From positions 1 to 32,088 of the forward strand of contig JAJZVZ010000048.1 in NCBI GenBank assembly GCA_021846945.1: DNA of 32,088 bases, read 5' to 3'. Shown piece by piece: positions 16,346-24,164 of the stretch. A program made the position numbers and the translations under genes. Source of the stretch: Acidobacteriota bacterium (GTDB lineage Bacteria; Acidobacteriota; Terriglobia; Terriglobales; Acidobacteriaceae). The notes below the pieces were generated by a model that searched no databases, was not told where the DNA came from, and saw only the letters and a program-made list of their open reading frames with translations. The first letter of the stretch is position 1; each line of letters opens with the position of its first letter.

Positions 16346-18343
16346 ATGGCGGACCAAGAGCAGACACAGCCGGCAAAATCCGATACGCGGCAGGTAGTAC
16401 GCAAGACCGACGAGGATCCGGTCGGCAAGGTCTACGACGGCCGGCTCGTCAAGCGCCTTGGGCACTACGTAAAGCCCTACTGGGTCCAGGCCACCATCTC
16501 CGCCGTGGCGGTTTCCCTGAAATCTCTCTGCGACGTCACCGGTCCGTATCTCGTCAAGGTGGCGATTGACCGCTATCTGACCGGCACGCCTGGGCCGGCA
16601 ACGAATTGGCTCACCCGCCACCTGCCCACCAACCCCTATGACGGTATTACCCGGCTGGCCACCATCTATCTGGGCGCGCTGCTGATCTCATATCTCTTCG
16701 AGTTCATCCAGACCTACCTGATGCAGTGGACCGGCCAGAAGATCATGTTCGATCTTCGCCGCGACATCTTCCGGCACATGCAGCAACTGCACATCGGCTT
16801 CTTCGACGTGCACGCCGTGGGCCGGCTGGTCACGCGCCTCACCTCCGACGTGGACGCCATCAACGACATGTTCACAGCCGGCGTGCTGGCGATTGTCGAT
16901 GACTGCTTCAACCTCACTGTGATGGCCGCCGTCATGCTCGCCATCAACTGGTGGCTGGCGCTGCTGGCCTTCGCCGTGCTGCCGTTGATCCTGATCGTGA
17001 CGCGCATCTTCCGCGACCATGTGCGCGAGAGCTACCGGCGGGTACGCGCCGCCATCGCCCGTATCAACAGCTTTACCCAGGAACACATCAGCGGTATGAG
17101 CGTGGTGCAGCTCTTCAACCGCGAGGAGCGCGCCTACAAGGATTTCGAGGCCGTCAACGAGCAGCACATGATCGCCTTCAAAGACACGATCCTGGCCTAT
17201 GCGCTCTATTACCCGGCCGTCGAGCTGCTTTCGTCGATCGCCATCTCGCTGGTGGTGTGGCGGGGCGGATTCAGCGCCATCGCGCATGGCGTGGTCACCA
17301 TCGGCGTTCTGGCCATGTTCATCCAGTACTCGCAGCGTTTCTGGCGCCCGATCCAGGATCTGAGCGACAAGTACAACATCCTTCAGGCCGCCATGGCCGC
17401 CTGCGAGCGCATCTTCAAGCTGCTCGATACGCCCCCGGAGATCGTGAATCCGGCGCATCCCAAAGAAGGCGACGGCTCAAACCGCATCGAGTTCCGCCAC
17501 GTTTGGTTCACCTACCAGAAGCTGACCGAGGAGCAGAAGGCCGCCATCGCGCGCGCCGAAGAGAGTGAATCACCCGAGGCGGCAATGGCCGCACTGCCTG
17601 GCGTCGAGTGGATTCTCAGGGACGTCTCCTTCACCATCGAGCCCGGCCAGACGGTAGCCATCGTGGGCCACACTGGCGCGGGCAAGACGACGCTCACCAG
17701 CCTCATCATGCGCTTTTATGACGTGACTACCGGCCAGATCCTGCTGGACGGAGTGGACCTGCGCGAGCATGACCTGACCGCGCTCCGCCGCCACTTCGCC
17801 GTCGTCCTGCAAGACCCATTCCTCTTTACCGGCACCATCGCTGAAAACATCCGCATGGGCCGTGAGGACATCAGCGACGCGACGCTTGGCATGGCCGCGC
17901 GCGACGTGAACGTAATTGACTTTATCGAGAGCCTGCCCGGCGGCTTTGACGAACCTGTGCGCGAGCGTGGCAACTCGCTCTCGACCGGCCAGAAACAGCT
18001 CATCAACTTCGCCCGAGCTTTAGCCTACAATCCGCGCATTCTCATCCTCGACGAGGCTACCTCCAGCGTCGACACGGACACTGAGTTGCGCATCCGCTCT
18101 GCGCTGGAGCGGATGGTCGAGGGCCGCACCAGCGTCCTGATCGCGCACCGGCTCTCAACCGTGCAGCGCGCCGACACTATCCTGGTCATGCATCGGGGCC
18201 AGTTGCGCGAGATGGGCTCGCACCAGGAACTGCTGGCACAGCGTGGCCTCTACTGGAAGCTCTACCAGCTCCAGTACAAGGACCAGGAACTCGGCGCCGC
18301 TCCGGCTCCTTCGCGCCTGTCCTCCGCTCCGTCAGCGGTATGA
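16346..18343 (+). CDS. ABC exporter, fused membrane and ATPase domains
   Basis: This 665-residue half-transporter has an ABC type I exporter membrane domain (about 40-350, six helices) fused to a nucleotide-binding domain (about 380-635), so it should work as a dimer in the inner membrane, exporting lipids, drugs or peptides. All ATPase motifs are present: A-loop Tyr390, Walker A GHTGAGKT (441-448), Q-loop Gln489, signature LSTGQ (545-549), Walker B ILILDE (565-570) and switch His601. An unusual charged segment of about 30 residues (391-421) is inserted between the A-loop and the next strand. A TACAAT box lies 27 bp ahead of the ATG. The family resembles MdlB/MsbA-like multidrug exporters, and the substrate cannot be told. 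Confidence 0.93.
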   Translation: MADQEQTQPAKSDTRQVVRKTDEDPVGKVYDGRLVKRLGHYVKPYWVQATISAVAVSLKSLCDVTGPYLVKVAIDRYLTGTPGPATNWLTRHLPTNPYDGITRLATIYLGALLISYLFEFIQTYLMQWTGQKIMFDLRRDIFRHMQQLHIGFFDVHAVGRLVTRLTSDVDAINDMFTAGVLAIVDDCFNLTVMAAVMLAINWWLALLAFAVLPLILIVTRIFRDHVRESYRRVRAAIARINSFTQEHISGMSVVQLFNREERAYKDFEAVNEQHMIAFKDTILAYALYYPAVELLSSIAISLVVWRGGFSAIAHGVVTIGVLAMFIQYSQRFWRPIQDLSDKYNILQAAMAACERIFKLLDTPPEIVNPAHPKEGDGSNRIEFRHVWFTYQKLTEEQKAAIARAEESESPEAAMAALPGVEWILRDVSFTIEPGQTVAIVGHTGAGKTTLTSLIMRFYDVTTGQILLDGVDLREHDLTALRRHFAVVLQDPFLFTGTIAENIRMGREDISDATLGMAARDVNVIDFIESLPGGFDEPVRERGNSLSTGQKQLINFARALAYNPRILILDEATSSVDTDTELRIRSALERMVEGRTSVLIAHRLSTVQRADTILVMHRGQLREMGSHQELLAQRGLYWKLYQLQYKDQELGAAPAPSRLSSAPSAV

Positions 18344-18348
18344 TCTGC

Positions 18349-18383
18349 GGGCCGGCAAGTTCATCGCCGGCCCATTCCTTTCC
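18349..18383 (+). terminator. intrinsic terminator after the ABC exporter
   Basis: A perfect 8-bp stem (GGGCCGGC / GCCGGCCC, 18349-18373) with a 9-nt loop is followed by ATTCCTTTCC. It lies between the convergent exporter and sulfatase genes and may serve both. Confidence 0.65.
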
Positions 18384-18401
18384 AGGTTGCCGCCTTGCGG
18401 C

Positions 18402-20048
18402 CTACAAAACCAGCCCCGGCCCATACGGCGACATGGCCACCGTGATGTAGCTGTTGAAGATCTGGTCATTGTGCTTCTGTGCAAACTCCCACATCTTGGC
18501 GAGCAGATCGCGGCGTGCCGCATCCAGCGTATCCGGAAGTGGCGGCCAGGCGGATCGCTCTGTCGTGGCCTCGCCCGCGCCGCGCATGGTCGAGGCGCGC
18601 GCGGCGGAGAGATCAGGAAACGCGAGATTCTTCGTCTCATGCGGATCGGCGCGCAGATCGTACAGCTCGTCGTAGTCGAAACCGTTGTAGACGTACTTAT
18701 AGTCCCGCGTCATCACGATGCGCTGCGTGTAATACAGCTCCACCCCGTTCATCTGCGTGAACACGGCGTCGCGCCATTGCGGCTGTGGATCGTTGCGCAG
18801 CCACGGCATCAGGCTCATCCCCGAGATGCGCGGAGATACCGGGGCCCGCGCCGCCTCCAGAATGGTGGGCGCGAAATCAGTGGTGGAGACAAACGCATCC
18901 AGGCGGCGGCCGGGTGCCTGGATGCCTTTGGGCCAGCGCATCACGCACGGAATGTTATAGGCTTCCCGGAAGCTCGGCACGCCCTTGGCCCAAAGCCCAT
19001 GCGCGCCGGCATAATCGCCGTGATCCGCGCAGTAAATCACCAGCGTGTTCTCCGCCTGGCCCGTTTTTTCCAGCGCATCCAGCATCATTCCGAAGAACGC
19101 ATCCTGCATTGTCAGCAGAGCGAAATAGTGCGCAATGGTCTTCTTTACCTCGTCATCGCTCAACTGCTGCCAGTACTGGTACCGCATGCGCTGATAGATG
19201 CGCGGCTTGTCGTCCATGGTGTCGCGGAAGTTCGCGGGCAGCTCGATCTTCCGCCAGTCGTACATGTCGATAAACTGCTGCGGCGGATGGTACAGATCGT
19301 GGCCGCCATTATTCGACACCATGATGCACCAGGGCTTACCGCCGGCCGCCATTTTCTCGATGCCGGTGATGCCGTCGCGCACCACATGGTAATCCCACAG
19401 GCTCTCGTAACTCCCCGGCCGCACTCCGTAGAGCTGCGTATCGCCCCATCCTGGCCGCTTCACCTGGCCGGGCTTGCGCGGCGTGGGGTTTTCGTACTGG
19501 TTATGGGCGGGCTGCCAGAAGCTCGACTGGTGATCCCTTCCGAGCGGCGCATTTACGGCATGCAGTCGCTCGTTCAGCAGCGTCCAGCCCACGTCTTCCG
19601 GCCGCAGCGTATGCCCCACATGCCACTTGCCGGAGTAGCCCAGCGCGTAGCCGGCCTCGCGCAGCGTCTGGCTGAAGTACGGCAGTCCCGGATACGGATT
19701 GAAGTGGATCGCCGTGTCGGTATCCACGTTGTTGAAGACCCCGTGCTCGCTCGGATACAGCCCCGTCTGGAACGAGGCCCGCGACGGACAACAGTGCGGC
19801 GCCGGGCAGAAGGCATGGGTGAACGTCACGCCCTGCTTTTCGAATCGATCCAGATTGGGGGTATGGCATTGGCTTTCCGGCAGCACGGTGGTGCCCTGCT
19901 GCTGGTCTGGCATAAAGATCAAAATGTTGGGTCTGGCGTTGTCCTGCGTTTGTCCCGTGCTCTGCCGAGCGTCCGCCGCCTGCGCGCCCAGCGTCCCTGC
20001 GGCAGCCACTGCCGCAGCCTGTGTAAGAAACTCTCGTCTATTGATCAT
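18402..20048 (-). CDS. type I sulfatase with Tat signal
   Basis: This 548-residue enzyme belongs to the formylglycine-dependent sulfatases, which hydrolyse sulfate esters of sugars or small molecules. The N-terminus MINRREFLTQAAAVAAAG is a twin-arginine signal, so it acts in the periplasm or outside. The nucleophile motif C-x-P-S-R is at 86-90 with Cys86 as the residue to be converted to formylglycine. RASFQTGLYPSEHG follows it, as in the family. GKWHVGH (140-146) and the metal-site segment ADHGDYAGAHG (341-351) are intact. A GGAGGG site precedes the ATG. The gene lies 121 bp downstream of the secreted unknown protein on the same strand. The substrate is unknown, though a role in sulfated glycan use is plausible. 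Confidence 0.93.
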   Translation of the reverse strand: MINRREFLTQAAAVAAAGTLGAQAADARQSTGQTQDNARPNILIFMPDQQQGTTVLPESQCHTPNLDRFEKQGVTFTHAFCPAPHCCPSRASFQTGLYPSEHGVFNNVDTDTAIHFNPYPGLPYFSQTLREAGYALGYSGKWHVGHTLRPEDVGWTLLNERLHAVNAPLGRDHQSSFWQPAHNQYENPTPRKPGQVKRPGWGDTQLYGVRPGSYESLWDYHVVRDGITGIEKMAAGGKPWCIMVSNNGGHDLYHPPQQFIDMYDWRKIELPANFRDTMDDKPRIYQRMRYQYWQQLSDDEVKKTIAHYFALLTMQDAFFGMMLDALEKTGQAENTLVIYCADHGDYAGAHGLWAKGVPSFREAYNIPCVMRWPKGIQAPGRRLDAFVSTTDFAPTILEAARAPVSPRISGMSLMPWLRNDPQPQWRDAVFTQMNGVELYYTQRIVMTRDYKYVYNGFDYDELYDLRADPHETKNLAFPDLSAARASTMRGAGEATTERSAWPPLPDTLDAARRDLLAKMWEFAQKHNDQIFNSYITVAMSPYGPGLVL

Positions 20049-20169
20049 CTACCCTCCGTCTTCGAGCATTCTTCAGCATCTTACGCTCTCAGACGCACAT
20101 CGGCGCAGAGCGCAAGGCGGCCTGCAAGAGGCTGGCAGGGCCCCAAAAAGGACGCCAGCCCTTCGCGAG

Positions 20170-21498
20170 CTACTTCAGGAAAACATCGGCCGCTCTTTCG
20201 GCTTTCAGGCCGGTCGCAGTCAGATGGCCGTCGGCCGTGTCTGCCAGAAATAGCTGACCGTCCTTCCACACCAGCAGTCGATGCGCATCCGCCCACCCGA
20301 TCAGCGTGGTGTTGGCCAAGCTGATTCGAGGCTTCTGCAAGTCTTCCACCGACACATCTTCAACTCGCGGCAGTTCCAGGAGCGCTGCCTGAATCTGGCG
20401 CAACTCTTCCGGGTTGGTCTTGCCCTGGTCAGCCAAGCGGATCGGCTGCCCGGCCTTGGAGGTCGCCGAAATGGTGTAAGCGATCTCGGCACCGCCGGGA
20501 GAAAAGTGGGCGTTGGAGGTAAAAAAGCTGACGTCATAGTCCTGATTGTAGAACCGCCCCCACTCGTCGAAGAGCTTCGCGCGCGCACCATTACGAACAA
20601 GGAAGGTCAGGTCGCTGCTTTCGTTCACCCACCCGCAGCAACTGCTGTCGGGAGTCGCGTCGAGGTAGCTGGTGCCGTTATCGAGGGCATCCAGAATCTG
20701 GGAGGCAGGGACCGCAAGTTTGCTCGACTTCCAACCCTCACCTGCCTCCTGATACAGGTCTGTTGCGATCTCCGTTTCGAAGAGCTGACCAGGGATGAAT
20801 CGCGTCAGGAAAAAGAAGCCGGTCACGCCGGTATCCGGTGTCCAGGCACGTATCTCGGGGCAGGTTTCCTCGCATGCCCCCGTATCGCATTTACACTGCG
20901 GAAAATCGACGTGCGTCAGGGTGCGCGCATCGCGGCCGTCCGCGCCTGTCGTCCAGCATAGGAACTCGCCCGTCCGCGAGAGATCGCCGTCATTCTCCCG
21001 CTGGACTACCCGCATCCGGTTCTGGAACCAGAAGAGGCTCTGCCCGTCCGCGCTGAACGCCAGCTGCGGCCTCTCGAAATTTGTCATCACCTGCGCGCCC
21101 GCAGCGCCTTGTCCGTTGGCAGGAGCAGCAGGGGGCGCGGCCATCTCGCTTACGCTGCGCAGCTCCCATGGGAGGGTCCGCTCGCTTCCCAGACGCAGGT
21201 CCCACACGTGCAGTCGTGGCACTCCCCCCGTACTGAGATAGATCGCAAGGCCGCTCCTGCTGATGGCCAGTATGTTTTCAGGCCGCTCGCGGGCGGCAGG
21301 CGGCAGCGGCACGCTCCGCATCCGCAAGCGAAAGTCCGCAAGGCCGTAAGCGGACAGCCTGCCGTCGCTTCCCAGGATCCAAATCGTACCACTGCCGCCC
21401 GGCATGGCGAAGGGGACCGCCGCGGCAGCGGTCTGCGCGGGAAGAGGCGCAAATACCAAAGTGCAAAACGTGAGGAGAAGCCCGGTCATCCGAAGCAT
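20170..21498 (-). CDS. secreted protein of unknown function, beta-propeller-like, 442 aa
   Basis: I do not recognise a named family. The protein starts with a signal peptide (about 1-24, hydrophobic core LLLTFCTLVFAPLPAQ). Repeated strand-like motifs such as GTIWILGSDGRLSAYGL, LAISRSGLAIYLS, LAFSADGQSLFWF and AHFSPGGAEIAYTI resemble blades of a WD40/TolB-type beta-propeller. A cysteine set C-x-C-x4-C-x3-C (202-213) and a later CC pair suggest disulfides or a metal site. The start at 21498 places the signal at the N-terminus, although the frame is open 75 nt further up. It is upstream of the sulfatase on the same strand with a 121-bp gap, so the two may share a transcript. Confidence 0.75.
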   Translation of the reverse strand: MLRMTGLLLTFCTLVFAPLPAQTAAAAVPFAMPGGSGTIWILGSDGRLSAYGLADFRLRMRSVPLPPAARERPENILAISRSGLAIYLSTGGVPRLHVWDLRLGSERTLPWELRSVSEMAAPPAAPANGQGAAGAQVMTNFERPQLAFSADGQSLFWFQNRMRVVQRENDGDLSRTGEFLCWTTGADGRDARTLTHVDFPQCKCDTGACEETCPEIRAWTPDTGVTGFFFLTRFIPGQLFETEIATDLYQEAGEGWKSSKLAVPASQILDALDNGTSYLDATPDSSCCGWVNESSDLTFLVRNGARAKLFDEWGRFYNQDYDVSFFTSNAHFSPGGAEIAYTISATSKAGQPIRLADQGKTNPEELRQIQAALLELPRVEDVSVEDLQKPRISLANTTLIGWADAHRLLVWKDGQLFLADTADGHLTATGLKAERAADVFLK

Positions 21499-21593
21499 GG
21501 GATACCTTATACCACGATCAGGAACGGCGTCAGCCCAAACCCGTCGCGTCCTATAGACCCAACACAGAGACATTCCGTCTTTGGCCCTGGGTC

Positions 21594-21616
21594 AGAGCAT
21601 GGCTTCAGCCGCTCCG
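21594..21616. repeat. single copy of the intergenic palindrome family
   Basis: AGAGCATGGCTTCAGCCGCT at the start of this site matches the palindromic core seen in the panB-panC array (CATGACTTCAGTCGTG), with paired changes that keep the arms complementary in part. It lies in the divergent spacer upstream of the radical SAM gene. Confidence 0.5.
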
Positions 21617-21755
21617 TTAACATCGCATATTCAGGAAGTCCTTCGCCTCTAAAACAGTGCTGTATTCGGAATGGGACGCTTGTTCAAAGCTTCCCTGGCA
21701 GGTGCTGCATACAGCCGTTTTGTAACAGTCCCCCGCCGGTGTTCCCGGCTCACTC

Positions 21756-21770
21756 TGGAGGAAACGCGTG
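21756..21770 (+). promoter_or_regulatory. strong ribosome site with alternative GTG start of the radical SAM gene
   Basis: TGGAGG (21756-21761) stands 6 nt ahead of a GTG at 21768 that is in frame with the radical SAM gene. If used, it adds 82 residues, of which about 28 are coded by the heptamer tract. The ATG at 22014 has no such site but matches the usual protein start better. Confidence 0.45.
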
Positions 21771-21900
21771 CCTGCGATAGACACCCCTCAATACATCCCG
21801 TCTCGGGACTCTAAGGCATTTCAGGCGGAGATTGAGCAAAAGGAGCTCAAATCGCCTTCACATCTGACCCCGCCCAAAACGGTGGTAAGCCTGTGGCACC

Positions 21901-21984
21901 CGCTGTTCGCTGCCCGCTGCCCGCTGTTTGTTATTCGCTGTCTGCAGCCTGCTGCCCGCCGTTCCCGGATCCCTGTTCCCTGTT
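21901..21984 (+). repeat. degenerate heptamer (7-bp) tandem repeat tract
   Basis: Twelve consecutive 7-bp units can be read: CGCTGTT, CGCTGCC twice, CGCTGTT, TGTTATT, CGCTGTC, TGCAGCC, TGCTGCC, CGCCGTT, CCCGGAT and CCCTGTT twice. The exact neighbours CGCTGCC-CGCTGCC and CCCTGTT-CCCTGTT show recent slippage or duplication. Similar 7-bp tracts occur between genes in Acidobacteriota genomes. The tract ends 29 bp before the ATG of the radical SAM gene. Confidence 0.75.
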
Positions 21985-22013
21985 CTCTCGCTCCCTGTGT
22001 TTCAATAGAACAG

Positions 22014-23060
22014 ATGGCAACTCCCCGGAGATCGACGCTGCGCGGGCGCTGGAAGGCAGCTACGCGCAAGGTGCGCGAGGTGGCGCTGGTGGCGCGGGCG
22101 CTGGCGTTTACCGGCCATCCGGTGATGGCGCAGATCATCCCGATGCGCTTCTGTAACCTCTCCTGCGCCTACTGCAACGAGTACGACAAGGTCTCTGAGC
22201 CGGTCCCACTGGATGAGATGTACCGGCGCATCGACCACCTGGGCCGCCTGGGGACAAGCATCATCACCATCAGCGGCGGCGAGCCGCTGACGCATCCGCT
22301 GCTCGACGACATCATCCGCCGTATGCGCCGCACCGGCGCCATGGCCGGCATGATCACCAACGGCTACCTGCTGAACCAGGAGCGCATCGAGCGCCTGAAT
22401 CAAGCCGGCCTCGACCACATGCAGATCTCCATCGACAACCTGGAGCCGGACGACGTCTCGAAGAAGAGCCTCAAGGTGCTCGACAAGAAGCTCCAGATGC
22501 TGGCCGAGTACGCCGAGTTCCACGTGAACATCAACTCGGTGGTGGGCGGCGGGATCAAGAACCCCAACGACGCGCTGGTGATTGGCCGCCGCGCGCTGGA
22601 ACTGGGCTTTACTTCGACCATCGGCATTATTCACGACGGCGACGGCCAACTGAAGCCGCTGAAGTCGAAAGAGGCGCAAGTGTACTTTGAGATGCGCAAG
22701 CTGCGCAAGACCAACTACTCGCGCTTCAACCAGTTTCAGGAGGCGATCGCGCAGGGCCGCCCCAACGTCTGGCGGTGCCGTGCCGGCTCGCGCTATCTCT
22801 ATATCTGCGAGGATGGGCTGGTGCACTACTGCTCGCAGCAGCGCGGCTTTCCCGGCAGGCCGCTGGCCGAATATACCAAGCACGACCTGAAGCGCGAATT
22901 CCGGACGGCCAAATCCTGCGCCCCGAACTGCACCATCAGCTGCGTTCACCAGATCAGCCACATTGACCACTGGCGCGCGCCGCAGAACCGGGTGATCTTC
23001 CCGCCCCGGGGCCACGGCGACAACCCTCCGGAGCTGGTGCAGATTCAGACCGAGAATTGA
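22014..23060 (+). CDS. radical SAM protein with C-terminal cysteine-rich region
   Basis: This 348-residue protein binds a [4Fe-4S] cluster through CNLSCAYC (Cys47, Cys51, Cys54) and splits S-adenosylmethionine to start radical chemistry. TISGGEPLTHP (about 84-94) is the SAM-binding GGE motif. The C-terminal third holds six more Cys (near 254, 264, 272, 301, 305, 309), including C-x3-C-x3-C, as in SPASM/twitch enzymes that carry an extra Fe-S cluster and often modify peptides or proteins. I chose the ATG at 22014 because the core family starts here. A GTG at 21768 with a strong ribosome site is the alternative. It is divergent from the sulfatase cluster. The substrate is unknown. Confidence 0.87.
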   Translation: MATPRRSTLRGRWKAATRKVREVALVARALAFTGHPVMAQIIPMRFCNLSCAYCNEYDKVSEPVPLDEMYRRIDHLGRLGTSIITISGGEPLTHPLLDDIIRRMRRTGAMAGMITNGYLLNQERIERLNQAGLDHMQISIDNLEPDDVSKKSLKVLDKKLQMLAEYAEFHVNINSVVGGGIKNPNDALVIGRRALELGFTSTIGIIHDGDGQLKPLKSKEAQVYFEMRKLRKTNYSRFNQFQEAIAQGRPNVWRCRAGSRYLYICEDGLVHYCSQQRGFPGRPLAEYTKHDLKREFRTAKSCAPNCTISCVHQISHIDHWRAPQNRVIFPPRGHGDNPPELVQIQTEN

Positions 23061-23088
23061 GCAGCCTGCGCACCCGGCAGAAACATCA

Positions 23089-23126
23089 ACGGCGCGTTCC
23101 TCGGTCGAGGGCGCGCCGTTTTGCTT
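23089..23126 (+). terminator. intrinsic terminator after the radical SAM gene
   Basis: An 8-bp stem (ACGGCGCG / CGCGCCGT, 23089-23119) with a larger loop that can pair further is followed by TTTGCTT. It lies 28 bp past the stop and ahead of the convergent DsbA-like gene. Confidence 0.75.
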
Positions 23127-23142
23127 TCGCAGTGTGGGGCGG

Positions 23143-23850
23143 TTACTTGTGAGCAACCCTGCTGGTATGGGCAGCCGACTGCGTATCCGCAAGCGCGCGG
23201 TCAATAATCTGGTAAAGCTGCGTCCTCCAACTCACCACTTCGATGTAGGGCGGGCCCTTGGAGCCGCGGGTGACAATCCAGATGGTCGGTGTGTGCTGGA
23301 TGCCGATGCGCTGGCCCAGGGCATAGTCGGCTTTAACTTCATCAGCCAGCTTGCCCTGCGGATCGATGGCGAACGGAAGGGCGATACCGTGGCTTTGCGC
23401 GAAGTTTTGCGTGAACTTGAGAAGGTCCGGACGGGTCTCGATGGACATCTGATGGGCGAAGACCGAGTCGCGGTACTCGTTGCCGAGATCCTTGCTCTTC
23501 AAGTCAAACCAGCGGGCATTGACGGCTGCCTGAAAGCTCCAGTTATGAAAGGGCAGCGGAAAGTCATGGCGGATCCAGGGAATGTGGTATTTCGCCGCCG
23601 CTGCCTTGAGTACCGGGTTGGCCGCGGCGCAGTCCGGGCACTCCAGGTCGTCGAATTCGACGATGGCCACGCGTGCTCCCACGGGCGGGTGCAGGGCGGT
23701 GGCATCGTGGACCGGTGTAGTGGCCTGGTCGCCCAACTGGGCGTGGGCCGTGGCGGCTGTCAGAAGCAGTGCTGCGGCAGCCAGGCTCAGGAATAAACCT
23801 GCGCGGCGGCGGTTCCAGTGAAATAGGGAAAGATGGTTGAAACGGGACAT
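23143..23850 (-). CDS. DsbA-like thiol oxidoreductase, exported
   Basis: This 235-residue protein has an N-terminal signal or anchor (about 18-37, ending AHAQ) and a DsbA/thioredoxin_4-type domain. The active-site CPDC motif is at 71-74 in FDDLECPDC, and the cis-proline loop is HTPTIWIV (about 186-193). It should work in the periplasm in forming, breaking or reshuffling disulfides. CPDC is not the classical CPHC of DsbA, so isomerase or reductase roles are possible. I chose the ATG at 23850, where the signal is near the N-terminus. Another ATG is 27 nt upstream. A short membrane microprotein gene lies 56 bp upstream on the same strand. No DsbB partner is in the window. Confidence 0.88.
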   Translation of the reverse strand: MSRFNHLSLFHWNRRRAGLFLSLAAAALLLTAATAHAQLGDQATTPVHDATALHPPVGARVAIVEFDDLECPDCAAANPVLKAAAAKYHIPWIRHDFPLPFHNWSFQAAVNARWFDLKSKDLGNEYRDSVFAHQMSIETRPDLLKFTQNFAQSHGIALPFAIDPQGKLADEVKADYALGQRIGIQHTPTIWIVTRGSKGPPYIEVVSWRTQLYQIIDRALADTQSAAHTSRVAHK

Positions 23851-23906
23851 AGAAATTGGACAGCTCCCTGAAATCATTGTAACGGTAGAGGAATGCGCAG
23901 AGTAGG

Positions 23907-24014
23907 CTAACGGCGGTCACGGCGGCGGGCCGCTATCCATTCACGCCACTTGTAGTCGGCGAAGAGCAAGGCCAGGACCACGATGGCGGCGAGGATGCCG
24001 AGGAAGATTTTCAT
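23907..24014 (-). CDS. single-pass membrane microprotein, 35 aa
   Basis: A short open frame runs from the ATG at 24014 to a TAG at 23907-23909. Residues 4-19 (FLGILAAIVVLALLFA) form one hydrophobic helix, and the tail KWREWIAARRRDRR is strongly basic, so the C-terminus should face the cytoplasm. A weak GAAAG site lies 4 nt ahead of the ATG. It is 56 bp upstream of the DsbA-like gene on the same strand and may be cotranscribed. I know no family for it. The protein-like layout supports a real gene, but the length makes chance possible. Confidence 0.5.
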   Translation of the reverse strand: MKIFLGILAAIVVLALLFADYKWREWIAARRRDRR

Positions 24015-24164
24015 GGCGCTTTCAGAATCGCACGAAGAGCCGGCGGCCGGGAGATGGCTAACCGAAGCGCAAACCAGGTGCTGGCGTTTGACGCGCCGGG
24101 TTGGGGGAAATAGGTTGGAAGAGAATGGGCGACAGTCCGAGCGGCCCTAGAAAAAGGAGACTGG

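Noticed and set aside
18243-20324. 693-residue plus-strand frame opposite the sulfatase
   Set aside because: The sulfatase on the minus strand has a full set of family motifs and a Tat signal, while the plus-strand text has none.
22002-23204. 400-residue minus-strand frame opposite the radical SAM gene
   Set aside because: It is rich in His/Val/Ala/Asp from the antisense of a GC-rich gene. The plus-strand product has clear motifs.
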